From Palsa-1439 sp050015495 (GTDB taxonomy: Bacteria; Verrucomicrobiota; Verrucomicrobiia; Palsa-1439), in assembly GCA_050015495.1 (NCBI GenBank), contig JBEKBH010000003.1, positions 124,001-188,000 of the forward strand: a DNA stretch of 64,000 nucleotides, read 5' to 3'. Made by a program: the position numbers and the translations under genes. This document shows, in pieces, positions 28,063 through 36,440 of the stretch. The notes beneath the pieces are model-generated. The model saw nothing but the letters and a program-made list of their open reading frames with translations. It searched no databases and was not told where the DNA came from. The number at the start of each line of letters is the position of its first letter. Position 1 is the stretch's first letter.

Positions 28063-28244
28063 CGCCTGGCAAAACGGCGTTTGACGGCGGCGTGGGAAAT
28101 GACACGTCCTTCTGCGGCGGCCTTTCGGCCAGCGGCGATCTTCATGCGCACGTAAAGCTCATACATCGCGTCGGAATAAGTGGCCGAATCGGGCAGTTGC
28201 GCCGCGATGCTTTTCAATTCGCTTTTCACGCTCGGCGTGCTCAT
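28059..28244 (-). CDS. Antitoxin of the RelE/ParE pair
   Basis: A 61-aa protein, MSTPSVKSELKSIAAQLPDS ... YSDAMYELYVRMKIAAGRKAAAEGRVISHAAVKRRFA, matching the small helical antitoxins that commonly precede RelE-type toxins. The stop overlaps the toxin start. An ATG at 28250 is also in frame, but the -10 box ends only 2 nt from it, so the 28244 ATG fits better. The intact antitoxin with a broken toxin would be a decaying module. Confidence 0.75.
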   Translation of the reverse strand: MSTPSVKSELKSIAAQLPDSATYSDAMYELYVRMKIAAGRKAAAEGRVISHAAVKRRFARR

Positions 28245-28252
28245 ATGCATAT

Positions 28253-28281
28253 ACTATCGCCAAACTGCTTGGGTGCGTCAA
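28253..28281 (-). promoter_or_regulatory. Promoter of the RelE-type module
   Basis: TTGACG, 17-nt spacer and GATAGT on the minus strand, the -10 box ending 8 nt before the ATG at 28244. Confidence 0.5.
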
Positions 28282-28435
28282 CCTGTTACGGCGTATAATC
28301 GGGCGTTCGACTTGGCGCCGTCCGCGGGCTACAGACGCGACACGTCCCAACCGCTGGTCAAGAAATTTCTGGCCAAGAAACAGGCTTGAGGTGTAGGCTG
28401 TTATTCACGAATTCGCAATTGCGGGGGAATAGACC

Positions 28436-29749
28436 ATGCACATGAAAAAGACGGACACATTGACGCCCGAACAAATCGGCCAGATGCGGGACGAGTACAT
28501 TTTGCCCAGCACGATGAAGTATTTCCCGATGAACATCGTCAAGGGCGACATGCAGTTTGTCTACGACGACAAGGGCAACAAGTACCTCGATGGATTCTCC
28601 GCGGTGGTGACGATCAGCGTCGGCCATTGCCATCCCGAGGTCACAGGCCCGGTGGTCGAGCAGGTCAAAACGCTGCAGCACATGACCACGTTGTATTACC
28701 ACCCGAACCTGGTCCGCTACGCCGAGAAACTGGCGAGCGTGATGCCCGACGGCCTGAAGGTGAGCTTCTTCACCAACAGCGGCTGCGAGGCGAACGAGCT
28801 GGCGGCGCTGCTGGCCAAGAACTACACCAAGCAAACCGAGTTTGTCGCGTTGCGCCACAGTTTCCATGGGCGCACGCTGATGGCGATGACGATGACCGGG
28901 CAATCGAAGTGGCGGCACTCGTTGCCCTACGTGTTCGGGGTGCTGCACGCGTCGCCGGGCTACTGTTATCGGTGCCCGTTCGGCCTCAAGTATCCGTCGT
29001 GCAACGTCGCCTGCGCGCGCGAGATCGAGGACATCATCAAGTACGGCACGTCGGGCAAGATCGCCGCGTTCATTGCCGAGCCGATCCAGGGATTTGGCGG
29101 CGTAGTGGATCCGCCGAAGGAATACTTCGAGATCGCCTACGACATCGTGAAGCGGTACGGCGGCGTGTTCATTTCCGACGAAGTGCAGACCGGGTTTGGG
29201 CGGACCGGCGACAAATGGTGGGGCATCGAGCAATGGGGCGTGAAGCCCGACATGATTACGATGGCCAAAGGCATGGGCAACGGCATCCCGCTCGGCGGCG
29301 TCACCTGCACGACAGAAATCGCGGAATCGATGCGCGAGAAGGTCCACTTCAACACCTACGGCGGCAATCCGGTGTCGATGGCGGCGGGGTTGGCGGTGCT
29401 CGAGACCATCGAGCGCAACAAATACATGCGCAATGCGAAGGTCATGGGCGACCGGTTGCACGAGGGGTTCGACAAGCTCGTCCGCAAACATAAGATCGTC
29501 GGCGAACACCGTGGCAAGGGCCTGATGCGCGGGTTGGAGATCGTGAAGGACAAGGAATCGAAGGAAGTCGCCCCGCAACACTGCCAGCGGGCGATGGACC
29601 TGTGCAAGGAGCGCGGATTGCTCATCGGGCGCGGCGGCATGGCGGCCAACACGATCCGCATCAAACCGCCGTTCTGCATCACGAAAGACGACACCGATTT
29701 CATCGTGAAGACGCTCGACGAGGCGTTTACGGTGATTGAGAAGGGGTAG
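28436..29749 (+). CDS. Class III aminotransferase (beta-alanine/beta-aminoisobutyrate:pyruvate type)
   Basis: A 437-aa PLP enzyme of the AGXT2-like branch of class III. FFTNSGCEANELA, SFHGRT, ISDEVQTGFGRTG and TMAKGMGNGIPLGG with the Schiff-base lysine K278 are visible. AGXT2 relatives transaminate beta-alanine, beta-aminoisobutyrate or alanine/glyoxylate. In this locus it would take the products of beta-ureidopropionase to malonate or methylmalonate semialdehyde, the proposed substrates of the aldehyde dehydrogenase. A CYRCPFGLKYPSCNVACA insertion with four Cys is notable. GCGGGGGAA precedes the start. Confidence 0.88.
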   Translation: MHMKKTDTLTPEQIGQMRDEYILPSTMKYFPMNIVKGDMQFVYDDKGNKYLDGFSAVVTISVGHCHPEVTGPVVEQVKTLQHMTTLYYHPNLVRYAEKLASVMPDGLKVSFFTNSGCEANELAALLAKNYTKQTEFVALRHSFHGRTLMAMTMTGQSKWRHSLPYVFGVLHASPGYCYRCPFGLKYPSCNVACAREIEDIIKYGTSGKIAAFIAEPIQGFGGVVDPPKEYFEIAYDIVKRYGGVFISDEVQTGFGRTGDKWWGIEQWGVKPDMITMAKGMGNGIPLGGVTCTTEIAESMREKVHFNTYGGNPVSMAAGLAVLETIERNKYMRNAKVMGDRLHEGFDKLVRKHKIVGEHRGKGLMRGLEIVKDKESKEVAPQHCQRAMDLCKERGLLIGRGGMAANTIRIKPPFCITKDDTDFIVKTLDEAFTVIEKG

Positions 29750-29895
29750 GACGGGCGGCAGAAGTTCCGGCCTTGGCGACAGATCGTGCTTCTGAGCGGA
29801 TGGCGCGATGGTGTGCGGCAGCGCCGATTCGTCGCGGATCAGGGGTTGACCAAGGCGAGTCTGTCACTTCCGCGCTACCGGTTCCGTCCACATGG

Positions 29896-30711
29896 CTAGG
29901 CCTTGTAGTACTTCATCAACTGGTAAATCTTCTTGCAGTAGGGGACGTAAAGATTCAGCAGCACGTAACACTGTTCTCGGCTGATGATTTTTCTAGACGG
30001 ATGACCCGACTCATTTCGGAAGGTGCGGATGATGTCCAGAGTGCCGGAAAGTTGTGTGTCGATGCCTTCCTGAATCTCGTGCGGCATCTTCGGTATCTGT
30101 GAATCGATGGCTTTACGAAACGCGTTGAACTTCCGAAGAATTAAGCGTTCGGCAAGCGCATTCCTAAACGTGGACTTGTGTGTCGGGTTCGCCTCAATCA
30201 CTTCAAGCAGGCTGAGAAAGGCGTGCTCCGCAGCTACGCCAATCATGACAGTAGCCGATAAAATGCAACCAGACCTGAATGCTTGCATGGCCTCTTTCAA
30301 ATACAACAAAGTCGTCGCATCGATACCGGGAACTGAATCTGTTACTACCTTTTCGTAACTGGCAACATCATGAAAGAAATATAGATTCTGGTTATCCAAA
30401 AGTTGTTTGCCGTAGCTGCTAACACGGAACCACGGGAATTCTCTGTTTGCCGTGTCGGATCCGATCGTGATAATCCCTTGGCGGAATAGATCCCAAAAGA
30501 CCTCTTGGCAGAGCAATGCTTGATCTTCTGGAAGTCTAAGCTGTTGGCCTTGCACGGTCTGAGATGGCGACTTTACGTCTTGCCGGCGAGCCAGAACTTC
30601 TGCAACACCAGACTCTAAGAATTCGTATCGACTTGGTGGGAATTGCACCTTCTCCCGGTCTGCGAGGATGTCTATCGCCGCGTTTCTGATTTCTTCGTAT
30701 GAGTGATCCAT
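29896..30711 (-). CDS. Unknown protein, probably acquired
   Basis: A 271-aa soluble protein I do not recognise. It starts MDHSYEEIRNAAIDILADREK and ends with helical segments (FRNESGHPSRKIISREQCYVLLNLYVPYCKKIYQLMKYY). A small hydrophobic patch, SGCILSATVMIGVAAEHAFLSLL, resembles a helix seen in DUF4145/HEPN-like proteins, and RNESGHP would fit the RNxxxH motif of HEPN RNases loosely (RNESGH matches Rx4H). HEPN is therefore possible. The ATG at 30711 has GGAGG upstream. The gene is visibly less GC-rich than its neighbours and is preceded by a short leader ORF. Confidence 0.7.
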   Translation of the reverse strand: MDHSYEEIRNAAIDILADREKVQFPPSRYEFLESGVAEVLARRQDVKSPSQTVQGQQLRLPEDQALLCQEVFWDLFRQGIITIGSDTANREFPWFRVSSYGKQLLDNQNLYFFHDVASYEKVVTDSVPGIDATTLLYLKEAMQAFRSGCILSATVMIGVAAEHAFLSLLEVIEANPTHKSTFRNALAERLILRKFNAFRKAIDSQIPKMPHEIQEGIDTQLSGTLDIIRTFRNESGHPSRKIISREQCYVLLNLYVPYCKKIYQLMKYYKA

Positions 30712-30735
30712 TTTACATTTCCTCCAAGCAGGCAA

Positions 30736-30789
30736 CTACACCAACCCTTTTGCGATCTGTTCGTCGAGGATTCGGCGGATCATCACCAT
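30736..30789 (-). CDS. 17-aa leader peptide before the unknown gene
   Basis: An ATG 7 nt after a strong -10 box opens a frame encoding MVMIRRILDEQIAKGLV. It ends 24 nt before the 271-aa gene start. The promoter and the ILDEQxxK end have a homologue at 60441-60566, in front of another unknown gene. Likely a leader or uORF. Confidence 0.45.
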   Translation of the reverse strand: MVMIRRILDEQIAKGLV

Positions 30790-30796
30790 GCTATGG

Positions 30797-30825
30797 AGTC
30801 TAGTCACACGAGGTGCGCTCGACAA
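30797..30825 (-). promoter_or_regulatory. Promoter of the leader/unknown-gene unit
   Basis: TTGTCG, 17-nt spacer and TAGACT on the minus strand, 7 nt before the leader ATG at 30789. Clearly similar to 60441-60469. Confidence 0.65.
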
Positions 30826-30891
30826 GCCCTGAGGGGAATTGGGGCGGCGACGGCAAGCGGGGACATTGCGGCAAGGGAGCGGAAAGAGGCG

Positions 30892-30920
30892 TTGAAATCG
30901 ATGCGCGGACCGTGTAGACT
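30892..30920 (+). promoter_or_regulatory. Leaderless-type promoter of hicBA
   Basis: TTGAAA, 17-nt spacer and TAGACT, the -10 box ending 6 nt before the hicB ATG at 30927. Back-to-back with the promoter at 30797-30825. Confidence 0.65.
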
Positions 30921-30926
30921 ATTGTC

Positions 30927-31136
30927 ATGAACGAGGTTGTGTTTGAGGTGACGCAGGAAGCCGACGGCGGTTTTGTCGCCGAGTGTTTGTCCGAAAGCAT
31001 CATCACGCAGGCAGACACGTGGGAGGACCTGCGCGGGAATGTTCGGGAAGCCGTTGACGCGTACTTCTTCGACAAAGCCAAGCCGACCAGTATTCGCCTG
31101 CATCTCGTTCGCGACGAAGTGCTCGCTTCCGAATGA
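30927..31136 (+). CDS. HicB-like antitoxin (DUF1902/HicB fold)
   Basis: A 69-aa protein with the partial RNase-H-like HicB fold: EVTQEADGGFVAECLSESIITQADTWEDLRGNVREAVDAYF. HicB neutralises HicA by masking it. It lacks the C-terminal DNA-binding domain of longer HicB proteins, as in many hicB-hicA ordered pairs. It overlaps hicA by 4 nt. Confidence 0.85.
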   Translation: MNEVVFEVTQEADGGFVAECLSESIITQADTWEDLRGNVREAVDAYFFDKAKPTSIRLHLVRDEVLASE

Positions 31137-31375
31137 AAGTCCCGCGCGACCTTGGCGGGCAAGAGCTGGTCAAAGTCTTGTGTCGCGACTGGGGTTACCG
31201 GCAGGTTCACCAGGAAGGCAGCCACGTTGTGCTGCAGACCGAACAACCTTCTCACCACCGCATCGCTGTGCCAGCGCACAAAAGTTTGCGTATCGGAACT
31301 CTCAACGCCATCCTCAAGGCTGTCGCCCTACACAAGAACGTTTCGCGGGATGAGGTCCTGCAATCGTTGGGGTAA
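31133..31375 (+). CDS. HicA-like mRNA interferase toxin
   Basis: An 80-aa HicA with the dsRBD-like alpha-beta fold: SGQELVKVL-type start (GGQELVKVLCRDWGYRQVHQEGSHVVL) with the catalytic His in GSHVVL, then HHRIAVPAHKSLRIGTLNAILK. HicA cleaves mRNA when free. Coupled to HicB by ATGA overlap. Full length, no obvious damage. Confidence 0.85.
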   Translation: MKVPRDLGGQELVKVLCRDWGYRQVHQEGSHVVLQTEQPSHHRIAVPAHKSLRIGTLNAILKAVALHKNVSRDEVLQSLG

Positions 31376-31446
31376 CGAAGGCAAGGACGTTGCTCGACAA
31401 GCGGCTCGCCGGGAGGCTCGCCCTCCCACCCGGAAAGCGCCGATTC

Positions 31447-31469
31447 TAGTGCTCGATGTAGCCGGGCGG
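31447..31469 (+). repeat. 23-bp copy of the preA 3' end (left direct repeat)
   Basis: Twenty-three bases identical to 31847-31869, which include the preA stop and its last codons, exactly 400 bp apart. The gap 31376-31845 (470 bp) holds no convincing gene; it includes a partial reverse copy of the GGGTTCGTTT repeat near 31665-31695 and GGGTTCG-rich sequence at 31765-31815. Confidence 0.8.
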
Positions 31470-31845
31470 CCTGACTGCTTTGACCTGCCATCAAACAAAA
31501 AAAGATGTAGACAATGGTTATGCGATGCCGTATAATCTGGGTGTTTTGGGTTGTTTGACATAAGGGGAAGAGGGAGCGGGGGAAATGGCCAAGGGCAAGG
31601 CGGCGCTCGCGGCGCGAACGCCCTACCGGGGCATCAGGGAAGGGTGGGTCACGAAAAAATGGGGAAATTGCGAAACGAACCCACCGATTTCTTGACAAAA
31701 CACAGTGTAGATGGAGCTTGTGGTGCAGGTAGTTATGGGGTTTTAGGGGTGTGTTTTATGGTTGGGTTCGTTTGCCCTAAGAATGGGTTCGGTCGGGCCT
31801 GTTCGGGCCGCGTTCGGGTGCCAAAAGAGGTGTTTTAGGCCGCTT

Positions 31846-33135
31846 TTAGTGCTCGATGTAGCCGGGCGGGGCGCACGTCGGGTTCTTGCCCAGCTCGGCC
31901 TGGTACTGGCGCCAGGAGGTGGATTTCTTGCCGGTGGGCTGCTCGACCATGGTGATGCAGCCGTCGACCGGGCAGACGAGCATGCAGAGGTTGCACCCGA
32001 CGCACTCGGGTTCGTTGATGACGGGAACGCGATGGCCGTTGCCGGTTTCGAGGTCGATGCACTGGTGGGACCCGTCCCAGGCGGCGACGTGGCAAAGTTC
32101 GCACCCGATGCAGAGGTCGGAATTGATTTTGGCGATGATGCGGTAATTGAGGTTGAGGTCGGACCAGTCCTTGATGTTGGGCAGGGCCTTGCCGATGAAG
32201 TCGGTGCACTTCCGGTAACCCTTCTCGTCCATCCAATTCGAGAGGCCGTCGATCATGTCTTCGACGATGCGATAGCCGTAATGCATGACGGCGGTGCACA
32301 CCTGCACGCTCGACGCGCCGAGCAACATGAACTCGACCGCATCCTGCCACGTGGCGATGCCGCCGATGCCGGACACCGGAATGCCGATCTCGGGGTCCTT
32401 GGCGATGGCGCTGACCATGTTGAGGGCGATGGGTTTGACCGCCGGGCCGCAGTAACCGCCATGGGAGCCTTGGCCGTCCACGCTCGGGTAGGGCGAAAAA
32501 TTGTCGAGGTTGATGCCCATGATCGAGTTGATGGTGTTGATCAACGAAATGCCGTCGGCCTTGCCGGCGGCGGCGGCGCGACCGATCACGGCGACGTTGC
32601 TGATGTTCGGCGTCAACTTCACGAGCACGGGGACCTCGGCGACTTCCTTGACCCATTCGGTGATCATCTTTGTGTACTCGGGGACCTGGCCGACGGCGCT
32701 GCCCATGCCGCGCTCGCTCATCCCGTGCGGGCAACCGAAATTCAACTCGATGCCGTCGCAGCCGGTGTCGTTGACCTCCTTGACGGCCTTGTGCCACGAC
32801 TCGCGCTTGGATTCGATCATCATCGACACGATGAGGGCGTTCTTCGGGTACTTCTTTTTCGTCTCGATGATCTCGCGGATGTTGGTGGCCCACGGACGCG
32901 CGGTGATGAGTTCGATGTTGTTGAGGCCCATCATGCGGGTCGAACCGTAATCGAGCGACCAGAAGCGGGAATTGACGTTGATGATCGGTTCGCCGAGCGT
33001 CTTCCACACCGCGCCGCCCCAGCCGAGGTCGAACGCGCGTTGGATTTGCGCGCCGCTGTTGGTGGGCGGGGCGCTGGCGAGCCAGAATGGGTTGGGGGAT
33101 TTGATGCCCGCGCAATTGACGCTTAAATCTGCCAT
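31846..33135 (-). CDS. preA: NAD-dependent dihydropyrimidine dehydrogenase, subunit PreA
   Basis: A 429-aa FMN and [4Fe-4S] subunit that reduces uracil and thymine to the dihydro forms. The dihydroorotate-dehydrogenase-like barrel contains SAPPTNSG, NFGCPHGMSERGMG, KLTPNISN and GIGGI. The C-terminal ferredoxin part has CIGCELC...C and CVGCNLCMLVCP, two clusters. At the position of the mammalian general-acid Cys (CPHGMGERGMGLACGQ) it has V148 (GSAVGQ). The ATG has GGAGGAAAG upstream. It lies 124 bp behind preT, separated by a dispersed repeat, and is expected to pair with it. Confidence 0.94.
   Translation of the reverse strand: MADLSVNCAGIKSPNPFWLASAPPTNSGAQIQRAFDLGWGGAVWKTLGEPIINVNSRFWSLDYGSTRMMGLNNIELITARPWATNIREIIETKKKYPKNALIVSMMIESKRESWHKAVKEVNDTGCDGIELNFGCPHGMSERGMGSAVGQVPEYTKMITEWVKEVAEVPVLVKLTPNISNVAVIGRAAAAGKADGISLINTINSIMGINLDNFSPYPSVDGQGSHGGYCGPAVKPIALNMVSAIAKDPEIGIPVSGIGGIATWQDAVEFMLLGASSVQVCTAVMHYGYRIVEDMIDGLSNWMDEKGYRKCTDFIGKALPNIKDWSDLNLNYRIIAKINSDLCIGCELCHVAAWDGSHQCIDLETGNGHRVPVINEPECVGCNLCMLVCPVDGCITMVEQPTGKKSTSWRQYQAELGKNPTCAPPGYIEH
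31847..31869 (+). repeat. 23-bp direct repeat overlapping the preA 3' end (right copy)
   Basis: Identical to 31447-31469. It covers the last codons and stop of preA except for the final base of the stop. Together the copies bracket a 377-bp non-coding insert. Confidence 0.8.
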
Positions 33136-33169
33136 GATTCTTTCCTCCAAAAATTGTCTTATGTCACTT

Positions 33170-33259
33170 CCCCCTCACCTCAATCCTCTCCCCGCGGGGG
33201 AGAGGAGAGTTTCCCTCGCCCTTGATCGCAAGGGAGAGGGTCAGGGTGAGGGTTGTCAT
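33170..33259 (+). repeat. CCCTCACC/CTCTCCCC dispersed repeat between preT and preA
   Basis: CCCCTCACCTCAATCCTCTC at the start and AGGGAGAGGGTCAGGGTGAG at the end, with a CCCCGCGGGG palindrome inside. It forms a large imperfect hairpin between co-directional preT and preA; similar to 25213-25345. Confidence 0.65.
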
Positions 33260-34693
33260 TCATGCGTACTGATGACTGGCCGTGTTGGCGACGCGGCGGA
33301 TGGACTCGGTCTTCCACAGGCCGTCGAGGTCGATGTCCTCGCCTGTGACCTGTTTGTGGATGGCCCAGGCGGCGCGTTTGCCGTGGGCGACGGCGTTGAC
33401 GACTTCGCGACCGCCGTTGACGCAATCGCCGCCGGCATAAAACTTCGGGTTGCTGGTCTGGAGGGTGGTTTCGTTGACAACGATCCGGCCACGGTTGTCA
33501 GTCTTCAGGCCGAGCATCTTCTGGATGAAGTCGCGCCGCTTTTTCTGGCCGAGCGACTTGATGACCATGTCGCACTCGAGGACGAACTCGCTGCCGGGAA
33601 CCGGTTCGGGTGCGGGTCGGCCGGAACGGTCGGGCTTGCCGAGTTTCATGCGGACGCACTCGATGCCCTCGACGCCTTTCTTGCCGATGATCCGTTTGGG
33701 AGCGGTGAGGAAATAATAGACGCAACCGTCTTTCTTGGCGATCTCGTACTCGTAATTGTACGCGGGCATCTCGGTCTCGCCGCGGCGGTAGAGCACCATG
33801 ACCATCTCCGCGCCGAGACGTTTGGCCTGGGTCGCCGCGTCGACCGACGTGTTGCCGGCGCCGATGACGGCAACACGTCGCCCCACCCGAACGTTGCGAA
33901 GCTTGTTGTGTTTGAGGTCGTCAATAAATGTGATGGCGTCCACCACGCCCGGCAGGTCCTCGCCCGGGACGCTGAGGTCATCGGTTTGGCCGAGGCCGAT
34001 GCCGACGAACACGGCATCGTTTTCCTTCGTGAGCTTGTCGACTTTGATCTCTTTGCCCACCTCGGTCTTCTGTTTGAACGTCACGCCGACGTGCTCGACG
34101 AGTTTCACTTCCTGGAGGGCTTCCTCGGCGGACATCTTGTAGCGGGCGATGCCGTAGGTATTGAGGCCGCCGGGTTTGTCGTTCTTGTCGTAAATCGTGA
34201 CGGCGTACCCGAGTTGCGCGAGATAGAACGCGCAGGACAGGCTCGCTGGCCCGCCGCCGATGCAGGCGACCTTCTTGCCGTTGGGCTTGCCCGGCGCGAA
34301 CATCGACTTCGCCTTGTCCCAGTTCTCGTAAAACCAATCGATGGAGTAGCGTTGGAGCCGGCCGATCTGGATCGGCTCGGTCTCGCGTTCGTTGTAGACG
34401 CAAGCGCCTTCGCACAGGGAACCGACGGGACAAACGCGGGCGCAACTCATGCCGAGAATGTTGGCATCGAGGATTTCCCTGGCGCTGCCGCGCATGTTGC
34501 CCGAGGCGATCTTCTTGATGAATGCGGGAATGTCGATGTGCGTCGGACAGGCGCGCGTGCACGGCGCGTCGAAACAGAACAGGCAGCGGTTGGCCTCGAT
34601 CTTGGAGTTGTGGGGCGCGAACGGCGGGTTGATGTCGGCGAAATTCCTCTCGTACTCGGCGTCGGACAACTTCGGGGCCAGATTCTTCATCAT
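33260..34693 (-). CDS. preT: Dihydropyrimidine dehydrogenase, NADH-oxidising subunit PreT
   Basis: A 477-aa FAD and Fe-S flavoprotein like GltD, passing electrons from NAD(P)H to PreA. N-terminal Cys motifs CLFCFDAPCTRACP and CARVCPVGSLCEGAC hold two clusters. The FAD loop is GGGPASLSCAFYLA, the NAD(P) loop GAGNTSVDAATQAKR, and YAGGDCVNGGREVVNAVAHGKRAA closes the FAD site. The first of two consecutive ATGs was taken; CGGAG lies upstream. It precedes preA and is divergent from the BNR protein. Confidence 0.93.
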   Translation of the reverse strand: MMKNLAPKLSDAEYERNFADINPPFAPHNSKIEANRCLFCFDAPCTRACPTHIDIPAFIKKIASGNMRGSAREILDANILGMSCARVCPVGSLCEGACVYNERETEPIQIGRLQRYSIDWFYENWDKAKSMFAPGKPNGKKVACIGGGPASLSCAFYLAQLGYAVTIYDKNDKPGGLNTYGIARYKMSAEEALQEVKLVEHVGVTFKQKTEVGKEIKVDKLTKENDAVFVGIGLGQTDDLSVPGEDLPGVVDAITFIDDLKHNKLRNVRVGRRVAVIGAGNTSVDAATQAKRLGAEMVMVLYRRGETEMPAYNYEYEIAKKDGCVYYFLTAPKRIIGKKGVEGIECVRMKLGKPDRSGRPAPEPVPGSEFVLECDMVIKSLGQKKRRDFIQKMLGLKTDNRGRIVVNETTLQTSNPKFYAGGDCVNGGREVVNAVAHGKRAAWAIHKQVTGEDIDLDGLWKTESIRRVANTASHQYA

Positions 34694-34944
34694 TATAGAC
34701 GTTCTCCGTTTCGCGCGGCCAGCGGGGCGATGGTCGCAACTGCCTCCGCCCTGTCAATGAATTATAGGCGACGCCCGGCGCGGCGCAACGCAAAACTTCC
34801 CGGAGATGGAGAAATATGCCGCTGGGCGTTTGCGGGATTGCTCCGGCCACCGTCGTATGCGAGATTTGGCCGTCGCAGTTTGTTCAATTGTACGTCTTCT
34901 CGAAAAAACGACCGCGTCATAAAACGCCGCGGTGGGAGGAAACG

Positions 34945-36105
34945 ATGAGCAGAGTACGAGTTCTGGTGGGCACACGAAAAGGCGCGTTCATCCTGACCTC
35001 GGATGGCACGCGCAAGAAATGGGATATCAGCGGCCCGCACTTTGGTGGCTGGGAGATTTACCATGTGAAGGGTTCGCCCATTGACCCGAACCGCTTGTAC
35101 GCCTCGCAGTGCAGCGGGTGGTTTGGGCAGATCATCCAGCGCTCCGATGACGGCGGGAAGACCTGGGAGACGCCCGGCGGCGGGCCTACGACGACTCCCG
35201 ACGGCATGCCCAAGGGCGAGAGCAACAAGTTCGTGTACGAGGGCGAAGTCGGCAAGCACCTGTGGTACGACGGCACGCCGCACCCATGGGAGTTCAAGCG
35301 CGTCTGGCATCTCGAACCGTCGTTGACCGACCCGGATACCGTGTACGCGGGCGTGGAGGACGCCGCGTTGTTCCGCACGACCGATGGCGGACGAACCTGG
35401 CAGGAGCTACCGGCCCTGCGCAGCGCCAAAGGTCATCTCTGGCAACCCGGCGCCGGCGGAATGGGCCTGCACACGATCCTTCTCGACAAGAGCAACCCGA
35501 ACCGCATTTATGTCGCCATTTCCGCCGCGGGCGTGTTCCGCACCGACGACGCCGGCAAGACCTGGCGGCCGGCCACGCGCGGCCTCAAATCCTCGTATGA
35601 ATTGCCGGACAAGAGTTCGGATGTCGGCCATTGCGTGCACCGCATCACGATGCACCCGTCGCGCCCGAATGTGCTGTTCATGCAGAAGCACTGGGATGTC
35701 AACCGCAGCGACGACGCCGGCGAGTCGTGGCACGAGGTCAGCGGAAATTTGCCGACCGACTTCGGGTTTCCCATCGACGTTCACGCGCACGAGCCGAACA
35801 CCATTTACGTTGTCCCGATCAAGAGCGATTCCGAGCATTATCCGCCCGACGGCAAACTGCGCGTGTACCGGAGTCGAACCGGCGGCGACGAATGGGAAGC
35901 GCTCACGAACGGCCTGCCGCAACGCGACTGCTACGTCAACGTGTTGCGCGAGGCGATGGCGGTGGATTCGCTCGATTCGTGCGGCGTGTATTTCGGCACC
36001 ACCGGCGGACAGGTGTACGCGTCGGCGGATGGTGGGGACCGTTGGTCACCCATCGTCCGCGACCTTCCCGCTGTGCTGTCGGTGGAAGTCCAGACACTGT
36101 CATGA
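34945..36105 (+). CDS. BNR/Asp-box beta-propeller protein
   Basis: A 386-aa protein with at least five Asp-box repeats of the S/T-x-D-x-G-x-x-W type: RSDDGGKTW, RTTDGGRTW, RTDDAGKTW, RSDDAGESW and SADGGDRW. It also has a WHLEPS and HRITMHPSRP blade pattern. No signal peptide and no sialidase Arg triad or Tyr/Glu pair is apparent, so sialidase activity is not supported. GGGAGG precedes the ATG. Its stop overlaps the following MoaD-like gene, suggesting a functional pair. Divergent from preT. Function unknown. Confidence 0.8.
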   Translation: MSRVRVLVGTRKGAFILTSDGTRKKWDISGPHFGGWEIYHVKGSPIDPNRLYASQCSGWFGQIIQRSDDGGKTWETPGGGPTTTPDGMPKGESNKFVYEGEVGKHLWYDGTPHPWEFKRVWHLEPSLTDPDTVYAGVEDAALFRTTDGGRTWQELPALRSAKGHLWQPGAGGMGLHTILLDKSNPNRIYVAISAAGVFRTDDAGKTWRPATRGLKSSYELPDKSSDVGHCVHRITMHPSRPNVLFMQKHWDVNRSDDAGESWHEVSGNLPTDFGFPIDVHAHEPNTIYVVPIKSDSEHYPPDGKLRVYRSRTGGDEWEALTNGLPQRDCYVNVLREAMAVDSLDSCGVYFGTTGGQVYASADGGDRWSPIVRDLPAVLSVEVQTLS

Positions 36106-36398
36106 TTCGCGTCGTGCTGCCATTTCATCTGCGGACGCTGGCGCACGTCGACAGCGAGGTGGCGCTCGAAGTGAAAGGCCCCGTGACGTTGCGAACAGTC
36201 CTCGATGCGATCGAAAGCCAGTATCCGGTATTGGCGGGGACGATCCGCGATCACGTCACGCAAAAGCGTCGGCCATTCCTGCGGTTCTACGCCTGCGAGG
36301 AAGACTGGTCCAACAAGTCGCCGGATGAACCGTTGCCGGAAGCCGTGGTTTCCGGGAAGGAACCACTCCTGATCATCGGCGCCATCGCCGGCGGGTAA
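36102..36398 (+). CDS. MoaD/ThiS-like ubiquitin-fold protein
   Basis: A 98-aa small sulfur-carrier-type protein: MIRVVLPFHLRTLA, GPVTLRTVLDAIESQYPVLAG and the C-terminal Gly-Gly in IIGAIAGG. MoaD and ThiS carry sulfur as a C-terminal thiocarboxylate made by an E1-like enzyme. No moaE, thiG or E1-like gene is in the window. Translationally coupled to the BNR propeller protein. The role of this pair is unknown. Confidence 0.8.
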   Translation: MIRVVLPFHLRTLAHVDSEVALEVKGPVTLRTVLDAIESQYPVLAGTIRDHVTQKRRPFLRFYACEEDWSNKSPDEPLPEAVVSGKEPLLIIGAIAGG

Positions 36399-36440
36399 GG
36401 ATCATCACCGTCAGAAGCCTGCACGACCGCACAAATACAG

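Noticed and set aside
34945..36105. Exo-alpha-sialidase annotation for the BNR protein
   Set aside because: Asp boxes occur in many propellers; the Arg triad and Tyr/Glu nucleophile of sialidases are not seen and there is no signal peptide.
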